NCBI GenBank assembly: GCA_020845695.1
Contig: JADLFG010000033.1
Span: 1 to 16,574, forward strand
From: Thermoleophilia bacterium
GTDB taxonomy: Bacteria; Actinomycetota; Thermoleophilia; Gaiellales; Gaiellaceae
Length of the DNA: 16,574 nt
Direction of reading: 5' to 3'
Position numbers and translations under genes: made by a program. The first letter of the stretch is position 1, and each line of letters begins with the position of its first letter. The notes beneath the pieces were generated by a model, which worked only from the letters and a program-made list of their open reading frames with translations, was not told the origin of the DNA and searched no databases. Of this stretch, positions 8,461 through 13,447 are shown piece after piece.

Positions 8461-9246
8461 TCAGCTCGCGCCCGGGAGCCGTCCCAGGTGGCCGCCGCCG
8501 TCGATGTCGAGCGAGACGCCCGTCAGAAAGCTCGCGCCGTCCGAGAGGAAGAAGAGGACGGCCGCGACGACGTCGGCTTCGGTCGCGTGGCGCCCGAGCG
8601 GCGGAGCGGCGGCGATCCCCGCGAGCACCGCCGCCTCGCTCGTGCCGGTGACCTCGGCTTTGCGGGTGGTCAGCCCCTGCCCCATCCCGGTCGTGGGGCA
8701 GGCGGACGGGCAGACGCAGTTGACGGTGACCCGGTCGGCGGCGAGCTCGGCCGCGAGAGACTCGCAGAGGCCGACGAGCCCGAACTTCGAGGCGCTGTAC
8801 GCCTGGATCCACGGGTAGCCCCGCCGTGCCGCGTCGGAGGCGATCGCCACGATCCGTCCGCGCCCGCTCGCCCTGAGCGCGGGCGCCGCCGCCTGGCAGA
8901 CGAGGAAGGTGCCCTTGAGGTTCACGTCGAGGGTCCGGTCCCAGTCGGTCTCCGTGACCTCGGCGAGCGGCTTCACGTGGATCACGCCGGCGCAGGCGAG
9001 CACCGTGTCGATCCCCCCGAGCTCGCGCTCGGCGCGGGCGACGCAGGCCCGGACGGCGCCGGCGTCGGTGACGTCGAGCTCGACGGTGGCCAGGCGGGGG
9101 TCGTGGGCCCGGGCGTGCTCCAGCCCGGCCCGGTCGACGTCCGCGACGGCCACGCGCGCCCCGCGAGCGAGCAGCGCGAGGGCGGCCGCCAGCCCGAACC
9201 CGGAGGCACCTCCGGTGACGAACGCTCTGCGTTCCGAAAGATCCAC
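8461..9246 (-). CDS. Short-chain dehydrogenase/reductase (SDR)
   Basis: This is a classical SDR oxidoreductase of 261 residues using NAD(P)H on an alcohol/ketone pair. It shows the cofactor loop TGGASGFG (11-18) and an acidic Asp at the end of beta-2 (VAVADVD), which favours NAD(H). LACAGV replaces the usual NAG. Active-site Asn109, Ser137 and Tyr150/Lys154 (YSASK) are all present. The segment after the active site (NCVCPSACPTTGMG) has two cysteines where a PG motif is usual. GTG 9244-9246 is chosen because GGAGGA lies 8 nt upstream; GTG 9252 would leave only about 2 nt. It is the first gene of the minus-strand run ending at metW. Substrate unknown. Confidence 0.9.
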   Translation of the reverse strand: MDLSERRAFVTGGASGFGLAAALALLARGARVAVADVDRAGLEHARAHDPRLATVELDVTDAGAVRACVARAERELGGIDTVLACAGVIHVKPLAEVTETDWDRTLDVNLKGTFLVCQAAAPALRASGRGRIVAIASDAARRGYPWIQAYSASKFGLVGLCESLAAELAADRVTVNCVCPSACPTTGMGQGLTTRKAEVTGTSEAAVLAGIAAAPPLGRHATEADVVAAVLFFLSDGASFLTGVSLDIDGGGHLGRLPGAS

Positions 9247-9254
9247 CGCCACCT

Positions 9255-9260
9255 TCCTCC
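9255..9260 (-). promoter_or_regulatory. Ribosome binding site deciding the SDR start
   Basis: GGAGGA on the minus strand lies 8 nt before GTG 9246 but only 2 nt before the in-frame GTG at 9252. Spacing therefore favours the shorter protein beginning M-D-L-S-E-R-R. Confidence 0.7.
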
Positions 9261-9418
9261 GGTTGCCGCCGGATCCGCTTCCGGGGGACGCTATCGCTCC
9301 GCGGGCCCGGGCGCGGCACGATCCCCGCCGGCAGTGCCCAGCCGGCCGGACGCAGCAATGCCGGACGTGGCCGGGGACGCTCTACACCGGTCGCGGCGAG
9401 ATCCCGCGGGCTTCACGC
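9261..9418. other. Intergenic stretch upstream of SDR; no gene seen
   Basis: With the features that follow, this belongs to a 427-bp stretch (9247-9673) with no protein gene. This part is GC-rich. A weak minus-strand -10-like TAGCGT lies at 9293-9288 and could serve the SDR gene. On the plus strand TCTACACC (9381-9388) and GCGGCGAG (9393-9400) mirror the region upstream of the intact tRNA, marking the left side of an old duplication. Confidence 0.5.
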
Positions 9419-9490
9419 CCCCCCGTAGCCCGGTGGATAGAGCAGCCGTTTCCTGAACCGCGTGCGCCGGTTTGATTCCGGCCGGGGGCA
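9419..9490 (+). pseudogene. Decayed tRNA-Arg(CCT) copy
   Basis: These 72 nt align without gaps to the intact tRNA-Arg at 10226-10297 with about 7 differences. The anticodon triplet CCT (9452-9454) is kept. Changes break the first acceptor pair, one D-stem pair (C-A) and the middle anticodon-stem pair (C-C). They also turn the T-loop TTCGATT into TTTGATT, losing the conserved C56. Several mismatches plus loss of C56 argue for a non-functional relic. The 3' flank CATCGC is shared with the intact gene. Confidence 0.7.
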
Positions 9491-9538
9491 TCGCGCAGGG
9501 TCGCCCACCGGGCCGAACCCCCGGTGGCGCCGGAGCCG

Positions 9539-9659
9539 CTCGCGCCTCGGTGCCTGGCACGTGCCTGGCACCGTCCTCGCGCCTCGGTGCCTGGCACGTG
9601 CCTGGCACCGTCCGGCACCGTCCTCGCGCCTCGGTGCCTGGCACGTGCCTGGCACCGTC
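9539..9659. repeat. Three 37-bp units of nested palindromes
   Basis: Units lie at 9539-9575, 9576-9612 and 9623-9659, identical to each other. A 10-bp CGGCACCGTC, a repeat of the unit tail, separates the second and third. Each unit holds two adjacent copies of the odd palindrome GTGCCTGGCAC. The 26-bp core (9548-9573 in unit 1) is self-complementary around CACGTG except at two symmetric T positions. Strong hairpins or cruciforms are expected on either strand. The array ends 14 bp from the stop of the SnoaL-like gene and could work as a REP-type element or transcription stop. No transposase is adjacent. Confidence 0.9.
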
Positions 9660-9673
9660 CGGCGAGCAGGCTT

Positions 9674-10093
9674 CTAGCCGGGAGCGCTGTCCGGCACGAG
9701 GCCGAGTTGCTGCATCATCGCCATCGCGTCGAACACGCCCCAGTGCTCGTGCGCGAGTCCGTCGGTGCCGAAACGGATGATGTCGATGGCCTGCACCTCC
9801 ATGCGCCTGCCGGTCGCCGGCATGCCCATGAACTCGCCCTCGTGTGTCCCGGTCACCCTGGCACGCGCGACGACCTTGTCGCCGCTCACGAGAACGTCCT
9901 CCGCGTCGAAGCGAAGGTCGGGGAAGGCTGCCATGAACATCCCGAAGAACTCCTTGACGCCCTCCCGGGTCGGCGCGAGGCCGGGCGTCTCCTCGTGCTC
10001 GACGAAGTCGCCGGCCAGCAGCGCTTCGAATCCGTCGAGGTCGCCGGTGTTGACCGAGTCGTACATGCGCCGGATCGTTGTCCCGTGATCCAT
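9674..10093 (-). CDS. SnoaL-like / NTF2-fold ester cyclase family protein
   Basis: This is a small (139-residue) single-domain protein of the SnoaL-like polyketide cyclase family, NTF2-like cone fold. Typical features are the N-terminal helix with VNTGDLDGFEALLAGDFVEH (14-33), a helix EGVKEFFGMFMAAFPDLRF (44-62) and strands VVARARVTGTHEGEFMG (74-90). The end is IIRFGTDGLAHEHWGVFD (105-122). Many such proteins in bacteria are of unknown function and not linked to polyketides. The ATG at 10091-10093 has a modest GGGGGA upstream. It stands alone on the minus strand between the 37-bp repeats and the tRNA gene, inside the apparent duplicated segment. Its own promoter is plausible (TACAAT at 10127-10122). 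Confidence 0.88.
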   Translation of the reverse strand: MDHGTTIRRMYDSVNTGDLDGFEALLAGDFVEHEETPGLAPTREGVKEFFGMFMAAFPDLRFDAEDVLVSGDKVVARARVTGTHEGEFMGMPATGRRMEVQAIDIIRFGTDGLAHEHWGVFDAMAMMQQLGLVPDSAPG

Positions 10094-10121
10094 CGGTCCC
10101 CCTTGGCTCGTTGGCGACGTG

Positions 10122-10127
10122 ATTGTA
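10122..10127 (-). promoter_or_regulatory. Candidate -10 element of the SnoaL-like gene
   Basis: TACAAT on the minus strand is a near-consensus -10 hexamer in a GC-rich setting, 28 nt before the ATG at 10093. The -35 region 17-19 nt upstream is weak. It sits about 20 bp from the plus-strand TACACT of the tRNA promoter, so the two promoters would be divergent and tightly packed. Confidence 0.45.
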
Positions 10128-10148
10128 CGGCCTGCCGGCGGCCCGGTC

Positions 10149-10154
10149 TACACT
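10149..10154 (+). promoter_or_regulatory. Candidate -10 element of tRNA-Arg(CCT)
   Basis: TACACT, 71 nt before the tRNA 5' end, fits a -10. TTGTAC at 10123-10128 is a possible -35 but with a 20-nt spacer. A matching TACACC stands before the decayed tRNA copy, so this element seems to have been duplicated with the gene. A processed leader of about 65 nt would follow. Confidence 0.4.
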
Positions 10155-10225
10155 GTCTCCGCGGCGAGCGGGTGAAGCGCTTCGCTCGTTCGAGAGCAGG
10201 AAGTGCCTGGAAAGCAGGCGTTCTC

Positions 10226-10297
10226 GCCCCCGTAGCTCAGTGGATAGAGCAGCGGTTTCCTAAACCGCGTGCGCTGGTTCGATTCCGGCCGGGGGCA
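10226..10297 (+). tRNA. tRNA-Arg, anticodon CCT
   Basis: A full cloverleaf can be drawn. The acceptor stem is GCCCCCG (10226-10232) with CGGGGGC (10290-10296) and discriminator A10297. The D-stem is GCTC/GAGC. The anticodon stem GCGGT/ACCGC encloses TTCCTAA with anticodon CCT at 10259-10261. The T-stem GCTGG/CCGGC encloses TTCGATT. It reads AGG arginine codons. CCA is not encoded. A decayed copy lies about 740 bp upstream. Confidence 0.96.
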
Positions 10298-10311
10298 TCG
10301 CCGGGAGACGC

Positions 10312-10415
10312 CGGGTCCGCTACGGTGGACCCGTCATCACGAGTGCGACGGATGTCCCCGTCGCCGCCAACCTGCGGAGCCGCAAGGTGGCAAGACGATG
10401 AGGCCCGGCTCGGGC
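10312..10415 (+). ncRNA. Chain of four hairpins in the leader of a small ORF
   Basis: Between the tRNA and the ORF at 10476 four stem-loops follow in a row. They are CGGGTCC/GGACCCG (10312-10333), GCGACGG/CCGTCGC (10345-10364), a 10-bp bulged stem with loop GAGC (10366-10391) and GCCCG/CGGGC (10403-10415). The first may end tRNA transcription or start 3' processing. The others could form a structured 5' leader. I could not match the region to a riboswitch class I know (SAM, c-di-GMP, ydaO, cobalamin, TPP checked by eye). In GC-rich DNA some hairpins arise by chance, so a functional RNA is only a possibility. Confidence 0.35.
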
Positions 10416-10475
10416 AACGGCTCCAGGAGAACGGTCTGACGGCACGGGGGCACCGCGTCCAGGAAAGGAGCGCGC

Positions 10476-10724
10476 ATGCCCGGACACGGAGCGAAGGTAC
10501 CCGCGGATGCGAGGGTTGCTCTCTTGCTCGAGGCCACGCGCGAGGTCGTGGAGCTGTCCGCCGAGGAGTCGCGGGCGGTGCTCCAGGACGACCCGGATCT
10601 GCTGCACGAGTACCTGAAGTGGCGGGGGACGACGCGGACGCGCGGACGGCTGATCGTCATCGACCCGCAGCTCGTGTCGGCGATCCTCGCCCGGGTCGAG
10701 ACTGGGCGGCTCGACGCGACCTGA
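10476..10724 (+). CDS. Small hypothetical protein, 82 aa
   Basis: I do not recognise this family. The ATG is preceded by AAAGGAG with about 6 nt spacing, the best Shine-Dalgarno in the neighbourhood. Codons favour G/C in third position like neighbouring genes, which supports it being real. The product has no membrane segment or signal peptide. An amphipathic helix with LLLEATREVVELSAEESRAV (16-35) is followed by acidic LQDDPDLLHEYLKW (36-49), a basic RGTTRTRGR (50-58) and a hydrophobic LIVIDPQLVSAILARV (59-74). It may be a small soluble helical protein. It converges with the UMF1-like transporter, leaving 45 bp between stops, and has a possibly structured leader. Confidence 0.65.
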   Translation: MPGHGAKVPADARVALLLEATREVVELSAEESRAVLQDDPDLLHEYLKWRGTTRTRGRLIVIDPQLVSAILARVETGRLDAT

Positions 10725-10769
10725 CCGGGGCTCTCGAGGTGCCTCCCGATCGCGCCGGGTCGCCCCCGC

Positions 10770-12095
10770 TCAGCCGCCGCCGGCGGGGCCGCGCGCGGGG
10801 GCGGCCGCGAAGGCGTGCTCCGAGGCGTCTGCCTCCCCGGCGGCGCGCTCGTCCGAGACCGGCCGGATCACGGCCCAGCCGAGCAGCGCCGCGAGCGCGA
10901 GGCCCGCGAGCGCGGCGCGGCTCGCGTCGAGCGCGCTCACCCAGCCCGTCCGCTGGTGCAGCACCCAGACCGTCCCGCTCCAGATCAGGAGCGGCCCGAA
11001 CGCGGACGCGAGCCGGCTCGCCAGGTTGAAGAAGCCGAAGAACTGCCCGCGCAGCTCCTCCGGCGCGAGGCGGAGCATGAACACCCGGTCGGCGGTCCAG
11101 ACGAAGCCGAGCGCCACCCCCACGATCGGCCCCGCCACCCAGACGGTCCACGGCTGCCCGATCCCGGCGGTGAGGAAGACGCCGCCCGCGAACACCGGCA
11201 GGACGAAGAGGAGCGGGCGCTTCGGGCCGTGCCACTCGACCAGCCGACCGGCGGCGATCGCGCCGCCCGCCGCCGCGAGCACGGCGAGACCGACGACGAG
11301 GTTCTTCTCGCTCTCCGAAAAGCCGCCGAGCCGGGTCATGTAGACGGTCAGGAACGCGCTCAGAGTGGCGATCGCGTCGGCGTAGAGGAACCGGCCGACG
11401 AGGAACCGGGCTGCGTGCGGATGGCGGCGGACCTCGAGCACGCTCCGCGCGAACTGCGCGAACGCTGCCCTGGTGACCCCGCCGCTCGTCTCCGCCGGCG
11501 GCCGCGCACGCTCCCGGATCAGGAGCAGGGCCGGCAGGGCGAAGACGAGGAACAGCAGCCCGGCCGGCGCGAACGCCCGCTGCTTGTTGCCGTCGCCGAC
11601 GACGAGCTCCGCCACGACCACGAGCGCGATGATCGTGCCGGCGAACCCGAGCGCGACCGCGAGGCCGGACACCCGGCCACGGGCTCCGGGCGGCGCCACG
11701 TCCGCGAGCAGCGGGTCGTACTGCGCAAAGGCGAGCTGGGCAAAGAGGACGCCGATTCCGGCGACGACGAGCAGGGGCAGGATGCTGCCGCCGGACGGAA
11801 GCACCCCGAGGACCGCGCTGGCAGCGCAGGCGACGAGGGTGAAGACGGCGAGCAACGGCCGGCGACGGCCGAGCTGGTCGGCGAGCGCGCCGGCGAGCGG
11901 CATCGCCACGACCACGATCACGACGACGACGAACTGCGTCACGCTGACGTACCAGTCCGGCCGGCCGAGATCGTTGATCACCCAGGTCGGGAAGAACCGG
12001 ACCATGAGCAGGAAGGCGAAGATCGAGTACGCGAAGTCGTAGAGCGCCCAGGCGAGCGGCGCTCCCCGCCACTGCGACCACGACGGGCCGATCAC
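10770..12095 (-). CDS. MFS transporter, UMF1/Atg22-like family
   Basis: This is a membrane protein of 441 residues with about 12 transmembrane segments. The opening WALYDFAYSIFAFLLMVRFF (16-35), the loop LADQLGRRRPLL (71-82) and the second-half start RFLVGRFLYADAIATLSAFL fit the UMF1 branch, the bacterial relatives of yeast vacuolar effluxer Atg22. Bacterial substrates are mostly unknown. The C-terminus ends in a hydrophilic Ala/Gly/Glu-rich tail of about 30 residues. The GTG start at 12093-12095 has no Shine-Dalgarno. A -10-like TACGCT (12107-12102) just upstream would suit a leaderless mRNA. The receiver-like gene ends 39 bp upstream in the same direction, so co-transcription is also possible. 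Confidence 0.9.
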   Translation of the reverse strand: MIGPSWSQWRGAPLAWALYDFAYSIFAFLLMVRFFPTWVINDLGRPDWYVSVTQFVVVVIVVVAMPLAGALADQLGRRRPLLAVFTLVACAASAVLGVLPSGGSILPLLVVAGIGVLFAQLAFAQYDPLLADVAPPGARGRVSGLAVALGFAGTIIALVVVAELVVGDGNKQRAFAPAGLLFLVFALPALLLIRERARPPAETSGGVTRAAFAQFARSVLEVRRHPHAARFLVGRFLYADAIATLSAFLTVYMTRLGGFSESEKNLVVGLAVLAAAGGAIAAGRLVEWHGPKRPLLFVLPVFAGGVFLTAGIGQPWTVWVAGPIVGVALGFVWTADRVFMLRLAPEELRGQFFGFFNLASRLASAFGPLLIWSGTVWVLHQRTGWVSALDASRAALAGLALAALLGWAVIRPVSDERAAGEADASEHAFAAAPARGPAGGG

Positions 12096-12134
12096 GTGGG
12101 TAGCGTACGGCGCGACGGTTGGACCGCGCGGGCG

Positions 12135-12488
12135 CTACGCGACCGTGACCCCGCCCGTGAGCGCGAGCGCGACGGCCTGGTCGAGCTCGGCGATCCGGAA
12201 CGGCTTCGCGAGGACAGCCAGCGGGCCGAGCGCGAGCGCACGCTCGCCGGGCGCCAGGGTGGAGATGCAGATGATCGGCAGGCCCGGATCGCGGCGGCGG
12301 AGCTCGTGCGCCCGTTCGAGCATGCGCTCGTCGCCGGGGTTGAGGACGAGCAGGTCGGGCTCGCCGTCCCACCCGCCCGCTCTCTCGCAGGGAACGACCG
12401 TGTGTCCCGAGCGCTCGAGCACGCGCGTCAGGAGCGCGCGCAGCTCCGCGTGGGGCTCGCAGAGGGCGATCCGAGCGTGGCGGCCCAT
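12135..12488 (-). CDS. Degenerate response-regulator receiver protein
   Basis: This stand-alone receiver-like domain of 117 residues resembles CheY-type proteins: beta-1 HARIALCEPH (4-13), helix AELRALLTRVLERSGHTVV, then PDLLVLNP (44-51), PIICIST (71-77) and the conserved lysine strand VLAKPF (92-97, Lys95). The usual acidic pair is reduced to Cys10-Glu11. The phospho-acceptor Asp is replaced by Asn50, so normal aspartyl phosphorylation is not expected. The loop after helix 1 is shortened. It has no DNA-binding output domain and no neighbouring kinase. It may be a pseudo-receiver binding a partner, or an orphan that is decaying. The ATG at 12486-12488 has only a weak GGGCGG upstream. Confidence 0.8.
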   Translation of the reverse strand: MGRHARIALCEPHAELRALLTRVLERSGHTVVPCERAGGWDGEPDLLVLNPGDERMLERAHELRRRDPGLPIICISTLAPGERALALGPLAVLAKPFRIAELDQAVALALTGGVTVA

Positions 12489-12552
12489 CCGCCCAGTGTG
12501 GCCACGGGCGCTAAGAGCTCGGTTTGGAGGCTGTAAGGATCACGTGTGGAAC

Positions 12553-12569
12553 GGCGGCGCCGCGCCGCC
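12553..12569 (-). terminator. Candidate terminator after the anchored coiled-coil gene
   Basis: GGCGGCGC, one C, then GCGCCGCC form a perfect 8+1+8 palindrome, foldable as a 7-bp G/C stem with a 3-nt loop. It starts 16 nt after the stop at 12586 on the minus strand. No T-run follows, so it is a hairpin of plausible but unproven terminator function. Confidence 0.45.
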
Positions 12570-12585
12570 GCCGCTCGCGCGATCG

Positions 12586-13362
12586 TCAGCGGGTCTTGAC
12601 CTGGGCCGGCAGCCCCGCCTGGGTGCGGGCGCCCTGGAGCGACTTGCTCGCGGCCTTGGCCTGTGCCTGGAAGGAGCTCGCGATCTGCGCGTAGTTGCTC
12701 GCGAGCGCCTCGGCCGAGCGCCTCGAAGCCGACTGGAGCGCGTTGTCCAGCGATCCGGCGGCGCCCGTCTGCACCTCCGCCAGCTTCTCGTACTGGGCGA
12801 GCGCCTTCGAGAGCAGCTTCGACCCGGTCTCCTCGGCCGCCTCGGCCAGCTCGTCGAGGTCGCCGGCGGCCGCCGCGCAGGCCGCCTCCGCCGCCGCGGC
12901 CGCTCGCGCGAGCTCGGCGTAGCTCTGGGCCGAGCCGTCGTAGCTCGCTGCCACCGCGATCAGGTGCTCGACCGCAGCTCCGCAGTCGTCGTAGGTCTCG
13001 TGGATCTCGACCGAGATGTCGTCGATCTCGACCTGTACGTTCGTGTCCTCGACCGTCTCCGTCTCGGCTTGCGTCTCGGCTTGCGTCTCGGCCCCGGTCT
13101 CCGTCTCCGTCACCGTGACGGTCTCCGCCGGCTCGGTCGCCGTCTTCGTCTTCTTGACCGTCTCCGTCACGACCTCGGTCTCGCCGGCGTTGACGGTCTC
13201 CGTCACGACCACCGTCTCGTCCCCGTCGGTCGCGGGTGCGATCGGTGCTGCCGAGCCGTCGCCGCCCGCGCCTCGGGAAGCGAATACCGCCGCGCCGGCA
13301 CCGAGTGCGACGACCGCGATGCCGACGACCGTGAGCAGGAGAAGCTGCTGAGCGCGAGTCAT
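12586..13362 (-). CDS. Membrane-anchored Thr/Glu/Val-rich coiled-coil protein of unknown function
   Basis: I do not recognise a family for this protein of 258 residues. It has a short basic N-terminus and one hydrophobic helix (about 8-28, LLLLTVVGIAVVALGAGAAVF), a signal anchor with no clear cleavage site. A low-complexity external-type stretch (about 48-106) built on TVVVTET, EVVTETV and TVTVTETET words follows. An Ala-rich helical domain (about 123-245) carries Cys127 and Cys162, which could form a disulfide. The layout suggests a cell-surface stalk with a helical head. GGAGG lies 5 nt before the ATG at 13360-13362. It starts 85 bp after sucA in the same direction but no metabolic link is evident. 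High Ala content makes database similarity unreliable. Confidence 0.75.
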   Translation of the reverse strand: MTRAQQLLLLTVVGIAVVALGAGAAVFASRGAGGDGSAAPIAPATDGDETVVVTETVNAGETEVVTETVKKTKTATEPAETVTVTETETGAETQAETQAETETVEDTNVQVEIDDISVEIHETYDDCGAAVEHLIAVAASYDGSAQSYAELARAAAAAEAACAAAAGDLDELAEAAEETGSKLLSKALAQYEKLAEVQTGAAGSLDNALQSASRRSAEALASNYAQIASSFQAQAKAASKSLQGARTQAGLPAQVKTR

Positions 13363-13447
13363 CACGACCTCCGTTGGGGGCGCCGGGCGTGTCAGCCGGC
13401 TCTCGCTGTATCGGCCGCGCCCGCCCCGGGCTTGAGCGCCGGGACGG

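Noticed and set aside
6736..9456. Very long (906-codon) plus-strand frame
   Set aside because: It is antisense to three genes with clear motifs (MFS, VOC, SDR). The translation is Arg/Ala/Glu/Gly-rich with no domain, typical of the mirror frame in GC-rich DNA.
9539..9659. Possible CRISPR array
   Set aside because: The units are contiguous or separated by 10 bp of self-similar sequence; there are no unique spacers and no cas genes. The same holds for the 44-bp array at 1-220.
9291..9677. Short frames encoding repeated PGTCQAPRRE-type peptides
   Set aside because: They are translations of the 37-bp palindromic repeat, with no ribosome binding site or domain.
9419..10297. Genomic island integrated at tRNA-Arg
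   Set aside because: No integrase, relaxase or phage gene lies between the copies, the insert is only about 735 bp and similarity includes the upstream region. Tandem duplication explains it more simply; kept only as an alternative.
10815..12536. 573-codon plus-strand frame over the UMF1-like transporter
   Set aside because: Highly charged, domain-free translation opposite a clear 12-helix transporter and a receiver domain; a shadow frame.
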